This document shows, one piece after another, positions 1 through 5,884 of a stretch of 5,884 nucleotides of DNA. The position numbers and the translations under genes are program-made. Each line of letters begins with the position of its first letter. Position 1 is the stretch's first letter. The DNA lies in assembly GCA_003694205.1 (NCBI GenBank), contig RFKS01000324.1, forward strand, positions 1-5,884, in the 5' to 3' direction. The DNA is from Alphaproteobacteria bacterium (GTDB lineage: Bacteria > Pseudomonadota > Alphaproteobacteria > Sphingomonadales > Rhodothalassiaceae). A model generated the notes under the pieces. The model was not told the origin of the DNA. It was given only the letters and a program-made list of their open reading frames with translations, and ran no database searches.

Positions 1-90
1 CCCCGAGGCATTCGAACGCGCCCCCCGCCCGCGCCGCCGCTCCGGCGGTCGCCAGACGCCGCGATCGATCTCCTGTTCCGTCCGGTACAT
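1..90 (-). CDS. Possible N-terminus of an unidentified protein, cut by the left edge
   Basis: An open frame starts at an ATG at 90-88 and runs 30 codons to the window edge without a stop, beginning MYRTEQEIDRGVW and becoming Arg/Gly-rich. I do not recognise the protein. The only support is position: a probable LexA box lies 26 bp upstream on the same strand, as expected for an SOS-controlled gene. There is no good ribosome binding site before this ATG. A strong AGGAG occurs inside the frame, but no ordinary start codon follows it, and another ATG in a different frame lies near position 10. The true start may therefore be elsewhere or beyond the edge. GC-rich sequence gives chance open frames easily, so this is a weak call. 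Confidence 0.25.
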   Translation of the reverse strand, partial: MYRTEQEIDRGVWRPPERRRGRGARSNASG

Positions 91-115
91 GGCTGCCAGC
101 GTAAGACAAGCGACC

Positions 116-130
116 GAACAAAACAAGAAC
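116..130 (-). promoter_or_regulatory. Probable LexA (SOS) box, GTTC-N7-GTTC
   Basis: On the minus strand the site reads GTTCTTGTTTTGTTC, a perfect GTTC-N7-GTTC direct repeat with a T-rich spacer. This is the known LexA operator form of Alphaproteobacteria. It sits in the 80-bp gap after the DUF4282 gene, not upstream of that gene, so its likely target is the gene running off the left edge. A possible minus-strand promoter overlaps it: TTGTTT (-35) inside the box, a 17-nt spacer and TACGCT (-10). Both hexamers match consensus at only three positions, and the -10 lies just 7 nt before the ATG at 90. Confidence 0.6.
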
Positions 131-170
131 AAACATATCGTGCGCAGACGTTTCTTCGCCCCTCCGCCGC

Positions 171-485
171 TCAGTCGTCCTTGTCGTCCTCACCCATACG
201 GTCGCGGATCTCGCCGAGCCGGTCATAGATGCCAAAGAAGACGTAATAGGCTTCCATGATGATGCGCCAGAGAAGCACCGCGACGGCGAAGAAGAGGAGC
301 ACGCCAAGGACGTGGCCGATGCCGCCCCCCATCCCCGCACCTGCCATCGTGCCGCCTCCGAAGAGCGCGCCGAGGGCGCCGAGCGTGATGGCGACAAGGC
401 CGATCCAGTAGACGACCCGGATCACCTTCGGTGCGATCATGCGGTCAAAGCGCAGGAAATCCTTGAATTCAAATCCCTCATCCAT
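171..485 (-). CDS. DUF4282 family small membrane protein
   Basis: The 104-residue protein matches the DUF4282 pattern. A short cytoplasmic-looking N-terminus with FxDFLRFDRMIAPK (about residues 7-20) leads into a first membrane segment (about 22-43). A glycine-rich loop follows (about 43-56), then a second membrane segment (about 57-75) with the family-typical LLWRIIMEAYYVFFGIYDRL stretch (71-90), and a highly charged Asp-rich tail. The ATG start is firm because GGGAGG lies 7 nt upstream. The gene follows hemF on the same strand after 104 bp, so it could be read from the same transcript or from its own promoter. The biochemical role of DUF4282 proteins is not known, and nothing around the gene assigns one. 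Confidence 0.88.
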   Translation of the reverse strand: MDEGFEFKDFLRFDRMIAPKVIRVVYWIGLVAITLGALGALFGGGTMAGAGMGGGIGHVLGVLLFFAVAVLLWRIIMEAYYVFFGIYDRLGEIRDRMGEDDKDD

Positions 486-589
486 GGCAGTACCTCCCTC
501 TGTTGCCTCGCGGTTGCGACACCGATCGGCGTCCCATCCGGACTATGCCGCAAGGAGCGGACCTTGGCGAGGGGGACCGGTTCGGCGCC

Positions 590-1486
590 TCAAGGCCATT
601 TTGCCTCGGGCGGCAGGGACATCAGGATGGCCTCGGTGTTGCCGCCGGTCATGAGGCCGAACTTGGTGCCGCGGTCGTAGAGCAGGTTGAACTCCACATA
701 GCGGCCGCGTTTCTGGAGCAGGGCCTCGCGCTCCTCGGCCGACCAGGGCTTGTCCATGTGGCGACGGACGATGCGCGGATAGACATCGAGAAAAGCGCGG
801 CCGACATCGCGAATGAAGGCGAAGTCCTCTTCCCAGTCGCCCGAATCGAGATAGTCGAAGAAAATGCCGCCGATGCCGCGTGCCTCGCCGCGGTGCGGGA
901 GAAAGAAATATTCGTCACACCATTTCCTGAAGCGCGGATAATAGCCCGGATCGTGGGCATCGCAGGCGGCCTTGAAGGCGGCATGAAAGGCTTTCGTGTC
1001 ATCCTCGCGCGGAAAGGTCGGGGTCATGTCCGCCCCGCCACCGAACCAGGCCTTGGTGGTCACGATCATGCGCGTGTTCATGTGCACCGCCGGCACGAGC
1101 GGCGACTGCATGTGGGCAACCAGCGAGATGCCGGACGCCCAGAAATGCGGATCGAGCTCGGCGCCGGGAATCTGCTTGTTGAACGGCTCCTTGAAGCGGC
1201 CGTAGACGGTCGAGATATTGACCCCCACCTTCTCGAAGACACGTCCGCGCATGATCGACATCTCGCCGCCGCCGCCATCACCGCCGTCGGCGTCCTCGCG
1301 CTGCCAGCGCGTCTTCTCGAAGCGTCCCGGGGGTCGGTCGGCGAGGGCGCCGCGGTGGCTGTCCTCGAGCGCCTCGAAGGCCTTGCAGATCGAATCGCGC
1401 AGCGACTCGAACCAGGTGGCGACGCGTATCTTGTGATCGTCCATGATCGGTGCTTCAGCTCCCATACCCTGTTTCAGAGGTTCCAT
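590..1486 (-). CDS. hemF: Oxygen-dependent coproporphyrinogen III oxidase
   Basis: HemF converts coproporphyrinogen III to protoporphyrinogen IX by two oxidative decarboxylations with O2, a late cytoplasmic step of haem synthesis. Family blocks run the full length (298-residue numbering): [17 protein letters not shown] (80-96), [19 protein letters not shown] (104-122), HMNTRM (135-140), [12 protein letters not shown] (147-158), [11 protein letters not shown] (189-199), [10 protein letters not shown] (204-213) and the C-terminal [20 protein letters not shown] (264-283). Histidines 125, 135, 168 and 198 correspond by spacing to the metal/active-site histidines of the E. coli enzyme. The start is uncertain. 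The ATG at 1486 (GAGAG 7 nt upstream, 32-nt overlap with trmL) gives 298 residues. The ATG at 1444, 10 nt after the trmL stop, gives 284 but has a poor ribosome site. Either way it is coupled to trmL. Confidence 0.95.
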   Translation of the reverse strand: MEPLKQGMGAEAPIMDDHKIRVATWFESLRDSICKAFEALEDSHRGALADRPPGRFEKTRWQREDADGGDGGGGEMSIMRGRVFEKVGVNISTVYGRFKEPFNKQIPGAELDPHFWASGISLVAHMQSPLVPAVHMNTRMIVTTKAWFGGGADMTPTFPREDDTKAFHAAFKAACDAHDPGYYPRFRKWCDEYFFLPHRGEARGIGGIFFDYLDSGDWEEDFAFIRDVGRAFLDVYPRIVRRHMDKPWSAEEREALLQKRGRYVEFNLLYDRGTKFGLMTGGNTEAILMSLPPEAKWP

Positions 1487-1970
1487 CGGCCGACTCTCTC
1501 TCACCCGCGCCCTTGCCCGAAAAGGCATCAAGCTGTCGCAGCGCCTCCCCCGCGACCATCGCGACAGCCACGGCAACATTGAGTGAACGCGCCCCCGGCA
1601 CCATGGGGATCCGCACGCGCGCCCCTGCCGCACCGTGAATCGCGGGCGGCACTCCCCCCGATTCCTGCCCGCAAAGCAGGATATCGTCCTTGCGATAGAT
1701 CAAATCCGTGTAGTCCCGTGTTGCCCCCGTGGTGAGAAGGACGAGCCGGCGGCCGGCGGCCTGCCGCCAGCGCACGAAGGCCCCCCAGTCGTCGTGGGGG
1801 TGAAGGCGGGCGCGCTCCAGATAGTCGAGCCCGGCGCGGCGCAAGGCGCGGTCGGCGAGGGAAAAGCCGGCCGGCCCGATGATGTGTACGGTCAGACCAA
1901 GACAGGCTCCGAGCCGCAGGATGGTCCCCGTGTTCTGCGGGATGTCCGGCTGATAGAGTGCAATGTCCAC
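1455..1970 (-). CDS. trmL: tRNA (cytidine/uridine-34 2'-O)-methyltransferase, SPOUT family
   Basis: TrmL methylates the ribose of the wobble nucleotide in certain leucine tRNAs using S-adenosylmethionine. It is a small SPOUT enzyme with a C-terminal trefoil knot. Visible motifs: [20 protein letters not shown] at the extreme N-terminus (residues 2-21), RRAGLDYL (44-51), the knot motif [11 protein letters not shown] (98-108) and [18 protein letters not shown] starting at 121. I chose the GTG at 1970 because AGGAG lies about 11 nt upstream and the protein then begins exactly at the family's first motif, giving 171 residues. A GTG at 2024 would add 18 residues unlike the family. The last 25 residues are a polar tail beyond the usual E. 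coli length. The gene overlaps or abuts hemF downstream. Confidence 0.9.
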   Translation of the reverse strand: MDIALYQPDIPQNTGTILRLGACLGLTVHIIGPAGFSLADRALRRAGLDYLERARLHPHDDWGAFVRWRQAAGRRLVLLTTGATRDYTDLIYRKDDILLCGQESGGVPPAIHGAAGARVRIPMVPGARSLNVAVAVAMVAGEALRQLDAFSGKGAGERESADGTSETGYGS

Positions 1971-2006
1971 GCGCGCGGGCGCTCCTGTTGCCCGATGGGA
2001 TTCCGC

Positions 2007-2035
2007 TCTATAAGGCAAGGTCACGCGCCAGGAAA
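2007..2035 (-). promoter_or_regulatory. Candidate promoter for trmL-hemF
   Basis: On the minus strand, TATAGA (2012-2007) stands 17 nt downstream of TTTCCT (2035-2030), in the 72-nt gap between the yqgE stop and the preferred trmL GTG. The -10 matches the sigma-70 consensus well and the -35 poorly (three of six). Transcription would start near position 2000, leaving a leader of about 30 nt that contains the AGGAG ribosome site. The adjacent GTG at 2024 would lie upstream of that transcript, which favours the later start. This is pattern reading only. Confidence 0.25.
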
Positions 2036-2042
2036 GGCGGTC

Positions 2043-2627
2043 TCAGGCATGCCCCGACAGTGACGAGAGCATCGAGACGTCGATGCCCATCATGGCCATC
2101 GCGCGCGGCCACATATTCTCCGGCTCGGTGCCGAAGATCAGCTCCTCATCGGCGGGACAGGTGAGCCAGCCATTGGCATGAATCTCGCGCTCGAGCTGGC
2201 CGGCGCCCCAGCCGGCATAGCCGAGCGCCAGGATCCGGTGTCGTGGTCCGCGTCCCTCGGCGATCGCCTTCAGGATATCGACGGTCGCGGTCAGCGCCAC
2301 GGTCTCGCTCACCACCAGCGTCGAGTCCTGGATATAATCGGTGCTGTGCAGCACGAAGCCGCGCCCGGTCTCGACCGGTCCGCCGGCATGGATGGGCAGA
2401 TCCGAGATCGGCTCCTCGACTTCGATGTCAAGCTGCTCGAGCAGCTCGCGGAATGTGAGCCCGCCCAGCAGCCGGTTGATGACGAGGCCCATCACGCCAT
2501 CCTCGGTATAGGAGCAGATGTAGATCACCGCCCGCTCGAACCGCGGGTCCGGCATGCCGGGCATGGCAAGCAGAAGATGTCCTTCGAGAAACGTCTCTTC
2601 GCGCGACACGCCGCGAAATCCTTTCAC
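2043..2627 (-). CDS. yqgE: YqgE/AlgH (UPF0301) family protein
   Basis: The 194-residue protein covers the whole UPF0301 domain. Family signatures seen are FLEGHLLLAMPGMPDPRFER (residues 13-32), then VIYICSYTEDGVMGLVINR, followed by LPIHAGGPVETGRGFVLHS in the middle and ILALGYAGWGAGQLEREI and NGWLTCPADEELIF near the end. The family is widespread in proteobacteria. AlgH was named from alginate studies in Pseudomonas, but a molecular function is not firmly established, so none is claimed here. The start is a GTG at 2627 with AGGA 6 nt upstream. A second GTG at 2609, with AAAGGA 9 nt upstream, would give a protein six residues shorter beginning SREETFLEG, equally compatible with the family. It is transcribed away from msrP, and trmL follows on the same strand. 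Confidence 0.9.
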   Translation of the reverse strand: MKGFRGVSREETFLEGHLLLAMPGMPDPRFERAVIYICSYTEDGVMGLVINRLLGGLTFRELLEQLDIEVEEPISDLPIHAGGPVETGRGFVLHSTDYIQDSTLVVSETVALTATVDILKAIAEGRGPRHRILALGYAGWGAGQLEREIHANGWLTCPADEELIFGTEPENMWPRAMAMMGIDVSMLSSLSGHA

Positions 2628-2838
2628 ATTCCTTCCTGGCCGGTCCGTGGGCCGGCGACAGCTGCTCTAGTGTGGGTATTTTTCTGCGCCGCGGCAAGGG
2701 CATCTCGGCGATTTGGCACAAGGGCCGCCGCTCAATATGCCGGGAATGTGATCAGGCGGGGCTGCACCGCGATCCTGTGCAACGCTATACTGCGGCGCAC
2801 CCGAATGCCCCCCGAGTGGAAGAAGACGAGCAGGGGCC
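2628..2838. other. Divergent intergenic region between yqgE and msrP
   Basis: This 211-bp gap separates the start of yqgE (leftward) from the start of msrP (rightward), so it should hold promoters for both. On the plus strand a TATACT at 2786-2791, 48 bp before the msrP ATG, is a fair -10 element, but the sequence 17 nt upstream (TGCACC) is a weak -35. On the minus strand I found no convincing promoter pair. I see no clear operator, riboswitch or terminator, and the open frames crossing the gap look like shadows. Confidence 0.45.
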
Positions 2839-2970
2839 ATGCTGATCCGACGCCAAGAGGCCTGGATGGAACGCGAGTCCGACGTCACCCCGGAGTCGCT
2901 CTATCGCAATCGCCGCGAGCTGATACGCGGCCTCGGTGCCGCGGCGCTCGCGGCGCCGCTTCTCGGCTGT
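2839..2970 (+). other. Tat signal peptide of MsrP with a possible lipobox
   Basis: Residues 23-30 read RNRRELIR, a twin-arginine motif close to the S-R-R-x-F-L-K consensus. A short hydrophobic stretch, [13 protein letters not shown] (31-43), follows and ends at Cys44. LLG-C resembles a signal peptidase II lipobox. The mature part would then start with a Gly/Thr/Glu-rich linker (about 45-60) before the folded domain. Export by Tat is expected for a cofactor-loaded MsrP. Lipid modification is inference, since a signal peptidase I cut near the ALA-A at 36-39 is also possible. Confidence 0.6.
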
Positions 2971-3813
2971 GGCCCTGGCGGGGAGACGACGGAAAAGGAA
3001 GCGGATGCGCCAGCCGGCCGCTATGCCGGGGTGCCCGCCAATTCGCGTTACCGTGCGGAAGATGCGCCCACCGACTATGAGGCGGCGACCGCCTATAACA
3101 ATTTCTACGAATTCGGCACCGGCAAGTCGGATCCCGCGCGTCATGCCGGTGCCATGGTAACCGATCCCTGGTCGGTCCGCGTCGAGGGCGCGGTCGAGCG
3201 GCCAGGCACCTATGCCTTCGACGATCTCGTGCGCCGGAGCGATCTCGAAGAACGCATTTACCGGCATCGCTGTGTCGAGGCCTGGTCGATGGTGATCCCC
3301 TGGATCGGCGTGCCGCTTGCCACCGTCATCGCGCGCCTCGGCCCCACCGCCGACGCGAAATTCGTCCAGTTCGAGACCCTCGCCGACCCCGCGGTCATGC
3401 CGGGGCTCAGCTATCCGGTGCTCGACTGGCCCTATGTGGAGGGTCTGCGCCTTGATGAGGCGATGCATCCGCTGTCGCTGCTCGCGGTCGGGCTTTATGG
3501 CCGCGTCCTGCCCAACCAGAACGGCGCGCCCTTGCGCCTCGTGGTGCCGTGGAAATACGGCTTCAAGTCGATCAAGTCGATCGTCGCGATCCGTTTTCTG
3601 GAACGACAGCCCGCGACATCCTGGAACCGCGCGGCGCCGCACGAATACGGCTTTTATGCCAATGTCAATCCGGAGGTGCCGCATCCGCGCTGGAGCCAGG
3701 CGAGCGAGCGGCGCATCGGCGAATTCCGGCGCCGCAAGACGCTGCCCTTCAACGGCTATGCGGATCTCGTCGCACCGCTTTATGCGGGCATGGACCTGCG
3801 CCGGAATTTCTAG
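2839..3813 (+). CDS. msrP: Protein-methionine-sulfoxide reductase, molybdopterin catalytic subunit
   Basis: MsrP (YedY) repairs oxidised methionines in periplasmic proteins at a mononuclear molybdenum-molybdopterin centre, taking electrons from MsrQ. The 324-residue protein is full length and aligns by eye with E. coli Msr[11 protein letters not shown] (13-22), YNNFYEFG (86-93), [21 protein letters not shown] (138-157) with Cys145 as the expected molybdenum ligand, then [17 protein letters not shown] (198-214), [20 protein letters not shown] (226-245), [18 protein letters not shown] (270-287) and the C-terminal DLRRNF. A Tat signal with Arg25-Arg26 precedes it and ends in a lipobox-like LLGC. 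The ATG at 2839 suits the family's N-terminus. An ATG at 2866 has a somewhat better ribosome site (AAGAGG) and would cost nine residues. msrQ starts 4 nt after the stop. Confidence 0.96.
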   Translation: MLIRRQEAWMERESDVTPESLYRNRRELIRGLGAAALAAPLLGCGPGGETTEKEADAPAGRYAGVPANSRYRAEDAPTDYEAATAYNNFYEFGTGKSDPARHAGAMVTDPWSVRVEGAVERPGTYAFDDLVRRSDLEERIYRHRCVEAWSMVIPWIGVPLATVIARLGPTADAKFVQFETLADPAVMPGLSYPVLDWPYVEGLRLDEAMHPLSLLAVGLYGRVLPNQNGAPLRLVVPWKYGFKSIKSIVAIRFLERQPATSWNRAAPHEYGFYANVNPEVPHPRWSQASERRIGEFRRRKTLPFNGYADLVAPLYAGMDLRRNF

Positions 3814-3817
3814 GCCG

Positions 3818-4474
3818 ATGCCAATGTCGAACCGTGCGCCTCTCGCTATCGGCAAGCCCTTGCTATTCCTTGCCCTCGCCTTGCCGGCGCTGTGGCTCGT
3901 CTGGCAATGGCTGGCGTTTGCCGCCGGTGCACCGCATCACCTCGGTTTCAATCCGCAGGAGACCTCCAACCGCTTCAGCGGCCTCTGGGCGCTGCGCTGT
4001 CTCCTTCTCACGCTCGCCCTTCGCCCCTTCTCGCAGGCAATCGGGAGGCCCTGGCCGCTTGCCCTGCGCCGCATGACGGGGCTTTATGCCTTCGCCTATG
4101 CGCTCATGCACCTCTCCAGCTATCTCGGTCTCGACCTCCTCTTCGACTGGAAGACCTTCACGCGCGATCTGCTCGAGCGGCCCTATATCGGATTCGGCAT
4201 GGCGACGCTTGCCCTCCTGCTGCCGCTGGCGCTGACCTCGACTCGTCGTGCCGTGCGCCGGCTCGGTGCCCGCCGCTGGCTGGCGCTGCATCGCCTCGTC
4301 TATATTGCCGGAATTCTCGCCGTGTCGCACTTCCTGCTCCTCGCCAAGGGAGACCTCCGGGAGGCGCAGATTTATGCGGCCTTGATCGCCGGCCTGCTGC
4401 TTCTCCGCATTCCGCGCCGGTACTTCCTGCGCGACATCCGGGGGCAGCGCGCGCAGGGGCCGGCGAACGGTTGA
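3818..4474 (+). CDS. msrQ: Protein-methionine-sulfoxide reductase, haem-binding membrane subunit
   Basis: MsrQ (YedZ) is an inner-membrane b-type haem protein of the ferric-reductase-like family that passes electrons from the quinone pool or a flavin reductase to MsrP. The 218 residues (E. coli 211) show about six hydrophobic segments, near 13-33, 55-73, 87-103, 122-141, 155-175 and 183-199. The conserved histidines are in place: His98 in MHLSSYL, His158 in LHRLVYI and His171 in SHFLLL. PYIGFGMATLALLLPLALTS (122-141) is typical of the family. The start is the ATG at 3818 or the in-frame ATG at 3824; the nearby ribosome sequence, AGG in the msrP stop region, is weak, suggesting translational coupling to msrP. 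Confidence 0.95.
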   Translation: MPMSNRAPLAIGKPLLFLALALPALWLVWQWLAFAAGAPHHLGFNPQETSNRFSGLWALRCLLLTLALRPFSQAIGRPWPLALRRMTGLYAFAYALMHLSSYLGLDLLFDWKTFTRDLLERPYIGFGMATLALLLPLALTSTRRAVRRLGARRWLALHRLVYIAGILAVSHFLLLAKGDLREAQIYAALIAGLLLLRIPRRYFLRDIRGQRAQGPANG

Positions 4475-4544
4475 CCGGCGGAGCCGGAAGCGTCAGTTTC
4501 TCTGCCGGATACGGAACCTTGGTACCCAAAGGCCCGAAGATCCC

Positions 4545-5111
4545 ATGTCGCAGCTTCCCAACTGGCTGACACTGTCGCGAATCTTCGCCGTTCCGCTACT
4601 TGTCGGCGCCTTCTATCTCGAGCAGCCGCTCGGCAGCTGGGTTGCATTCGTGCTCTTCGTGATCGCCGGCATCACCGACTATCTCGACGGCCTGCTGGCG
4701 CGCCGGCTCGGCGTGGTGAGTGCTCTTGGGCGTTTTCTCGACCCCATCGCCGACAAGCTGATGGTCGGCTCGGTTCTCATCATGCTGGTCGCCGAGGGCT
4801 GGATCGCGGGCGTGCATGTCGTGGCCGCGGTGATCATCCTGCTGCGCGAGATTCTGGTCTCCGGCCTGCGCGAGCATCTCGCCGAGATCAAGGTCTCGGT
4901 GCCGGTGACAAGGCTCGCCAAGTGGAAGACGATGATCCAGATGGTGGCGCTTGGCGCCCTGGTCTGGACAGAGGGCGGCGCGATGGTTGGCCTGCCGGCG
5001 CATCTCGTCGGCCTGATCGGGCTGTGGATCGCCGCCGTCTTCACGCTGGTCACCGGCTATGACTATCTGCGCGCCGGGCTGCGCCACCTCGGGGCGGAGC
5101 CGGAGGCATGA
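4545..5111 (+). CDS. pgsA: CDP-diacylglycerol-glycerol-3-phosphate 3-phosphatidyltransferase
   Basis: PgsA joins CDP-diacylglycerol to glycerol-3-phosphate, giving phosphatidylglycerophosphate, the committed step towards phosphatidylglycerol and cardiolipin in the inner membrane. The 188-residue protein begins with the family's LPNWLTLSRIFAVPLL (4-19). It carries the full CDP-alcohol phosphotransferase signature at 45-70: Asp45, Asp48-Gly49, Ala52-Arg53, Gly62, Asp66 and Asp70. It then shows LLREILVSGLRE, VTRLAKWKTMIQM and several membrane segments, as usual for PgsA rather than for phosphatidylserine or phosphatidylcholine synthases. Ribosome-site candidates are AAAGG 12 nt and GAAGA 4 nt before the ATG. 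The gap to msrQ is 70 bp with no clear promoter. The stop overlaps the moaD start by 4 nt. Confidence 0.95.
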   Translation: MSQLPNWLTLSRIFAVPLLVGAFYLEQPLGSWVAFVLFVIAGITDYLDGLLARRLGVVSALGRFLDPIADKLMVGSVLIMLVAEGWIAGVHVVAAVIILLREILVSGLREHLAEIKVSVPVTRLAKWKTMIQMVALGALVWTEGGAMVGLPAHLVGLIGLWIAAVFTLVTGYDYLRAGLRHLGAEPEA

Positions 5112-5362
5112 TCCGCCTCGTCTATTTTGCCTGGGTGCGCGAGCGCATCGGGCGGGCCGAGGAAGCGTTCGACCTTCCCGCCGGCGTCACGACCGTCGCC
5201 GATCTGTGCGACCGGCTCGCGGACGGCAGCGAGGCCCATGCGGCGGCCTTTGCCGAGCGCGAGCGCCTTCGCGTCGCCGTCAACCAGGACCATGCCGACT
5301 GGTCAAGTCCGGTCGCGGACGGCGACGAGGTGGCCTTCTTTCCACCGGTGACCGGAGGCTGA
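5108..5362 (+). CDS. moaD: Molybdopterin synthase small subunit (sulfur carrier)
   Basis: MoaD is the ubiquitin-like small subunit of molybdopterin synthase. Its C-terminal glycine carries a thiocarboxylate that donates sulfur to precursor Z (cPMP) at the MoaE active site. The 84 residues begin IRLVYFAWVRERIGRAEE, as in MoaD, contain the TTVADLCDRLA helix, and end in VADGDEVAFFPPVTGG with the required terminal Gly-Gly. Its ATG lies inside the pgsA stop (ATGA at 5108-5111) with GGAG close upstream, so translation is coupled to pgsA. moaE follows 2 nt after the stop. Confidence 0.95.
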   Translation: MIRLVYFAWVRERIGRAEEAFDLPAGVTTVADLCDRLADGSEAHAAAFAERERLRVAVNQDHADWSSPVADGDEVAFFPPVTGG

Positions 5363-5364
5363 GA

Positions 5365-5820
5365 ATGGCCGAGGTGCGGGTGCAGGAGCAGCCTTTCAAC
5401 CCGGCCGCAGAGCAGCGCGCCTGCGCGATCGGTCCGGACGTGGGCGCGGTGGTGACCTTTGTCGGCCATGTCCGCGGCAGCGAGGGTGTCGAGGAGATGA
5501 TCCTCGAGCACTATCCGGGGATGACGGAGCGGGAGATCGCGCGCATTGCTGCCCAGGCGGAGCGCCGCTGGCCCCTTCTCGGCTGCCGCATCGTGCACCG
5601 TTACGGGCGGCTGCGCCCCGGCGAGCCCATCGTGTTGGTGCTCGCCGCGGCGGCGCACCGCAAGCCCGCATTCGAGGCCGCCGAATTCCTCATCGACTGG
5701 CTCAAGACGCGGGCCCCCTTCTGGAAGTGCGAGATCACCGCCGCCGGGCGACGCTGGGTCGACGCGCGCGAGAGCGACGACCGGGCCGCCGCCCGCTGGC
5801 AGGAGGAGCCGCCGCGATGA
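5365..5820 (+). CDS. moaE: Molybdopterin synthase large (catalytic) subunit
   Basis: MoaE is the catalytic subunit of molybdopterin synthase and converts cPMP to molybdopterin with sulfur from MoaD. The 151-residue protein matches E. coli MoaE across its length: DVGAVVTFVGHVRG (25-38), LEHYPGMTEREI (47-58), VHRYGRLRPGE (77-87), AHRKPAFEAAEFLIDWLKTR (97-116) and APFWKCEI (117-124), then RRWVDARESDD. Lys114 and Lys121 correspond to the two active-site lysines of the E. coli enzyme. The start is firm because GGAGG stands 7 nt before the ATG, 2 nt after the moaD stop. The product would supply the cofactor of MsrP, encoded upstream. The stop overlaps the next ATG (ATGA at 5817-5820). Confidence 0.95.
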   Translation: MAEVRVQEQPFNPAAEQRACAIGPDVGAVVTFVGHVRGSEGVEEMILEHYPGMTEREIARIAAQAERRWPLLGCRIVHRYGRLRPGEPIVLVLAAAAHRKPAFEAAEFLIDWLKTRAPFWKCEITAAGRRWVDARESDDRAAARWQEEPPR

Positions 5821-5884
5821 GGCCGTTCCCGGCGTCCACGCCGCCTGGTCTCTTTCTGCGCGAGGAGGCACTGATGCGTGGCGC
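5817..5884 (+). CDS. N-terminus of a coupled gene, possibly a MarR-type regulator, cut by the right edge
   Basis: An ATG at 5817 overlaps the moaE stop and has AGGAGG-type sequence 8 nt upstream, so translation here is well supported. The 22 visible codons give MRPFPASTPPGLFLREEALM and then Arg-Gly at the edge. The stretch LFLREEALMRG resembles the beginning of alphaproteobacterial MarR-family regulators as I remember them, but no winged-helix residues are in view, so the family is a guess. A second in-frame ATG at 5874, with AGGAGG about 6 nt upstream, could be the real start; in that case the first 19 codons are leader. Confidence 0.5.
   Translation, partial: MRPFPASTPPGLFLREEALMRG

Noticed and set aside
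541..589. Possible terminator after hemF (CCTTGAGGCG pairing with CGCCAAGG, and a small CCGC/GCGG hairpin)
   Set aside because: The stems are short or bulged and no T-tract follows on the minus strand, so an intrinsic terminator is not supported.
503..1582. Long plus-strand open frame (359 codons) opposite hemF
   Set aside because: It lies antisense to a complete, motif-rich hemF. Its translation is low-complexity (Ala/Arg/Gly/Glu-rich) with no recognisable domain, as expected of an antisense frame in GC-rich DNA.
1782..1800. Perfect 6-bp hairpin CCCCCA / TGGGGG with a 7-nt loop
   Set aside because: It lies inside trmL and arises from the codons for a His-Pro-His-Asp-Asp-Trp-Gly stretch. 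There is no U-run and no gene boundary nearby.
2178..3080. Plus-strand frame (300 codons) running through yqgE, the intergenic region and the msrP start
   Set aside because: It is antisense to yqgE and out of frame with msrP. The translation has no recognisable domain, and both overlapped genes are secure.
2785..3855. Long minus-strand open frame (356 codons) opposite msrP
   Set aside because: It mirrors msrP codon structure, is very rich in Arg/Ala/Gly/His and has no family motif, so it is a shadow frame.
1..5884. CRISPR arrays, insertion sequences, tRNA or rRNA genes, toxin-antitoxin or phage genes
   Set aside because: I saw no spaced direct repeats, transposase motifs, terminal inverted repeats or tRNA-like cloverleaf sequences on either strand. 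All long frames are explained by housekeeping genes or their shadows.

Overview
The window looks like an alphaproteobacterial chromosome segment. It is GC-rich throughout, densely packed and free of mobile elements. Two signs point to the class: a direct repeat GTTC-N7-GTTC, the form of the LexA (SOS) box in Alphaproteobacteria, and protein sequences that read like those of Rhizobiales/Rhodobacterales-type relatives. All assignments rest on motifs and remembered family sequences; no search was run.

Layout. Positions 1-2627 are read leftwards (minus strand), in the order yqgE (UPF0301/AlgH family), trmL (tRNA wobble 2'-O-methyltransferase), hemF (oxygen-dependent coproporphyrinogen III oxidase) and a small DUF4282 membrane protein. 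After an 80-bp gap with a probable SOS box at 116-130, a possible minus-strand gene start runs off the left edge. A 211-bp divergent intergenic region (2628-2838) separates this block from the plus-strand genes. These are msrP and msrQ (periplasmic methionine sulfoxide reductase and its haem membrane partner), then pgsA (phosphatidylglycerophosphate synthase), moaD and moaE (the two subunits of molybdopterin synthase), and the first 22 codons of a further gene, possibly a MarR-type regulator, cut by the right edge.

How the genes fit together. pgsA, moaD, moaE and the last partial gene are tightly coupled (4-nt ATGA overlap, 2-nt gap, 4-nt ATGA overlap), so they are probably one transcript. 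MoaD/MoaE make the molybdopterin that MsrP needs as cofactor, and HemF makes a precursor of the haem that MsrQ needs. The window therefore joins cofactor supply to a periplasmic protein-repair system, although this may be only loose neighbourhood.

Most of the window is ordinary housekeeping content, and I do not see a new multi-gene system. The points most worth a second look are the SOS box at the left edge with its unidentified target gene, the lipobox-like end of the MsrP Tat signal peptide, and the truncated coupled gene after moaE.
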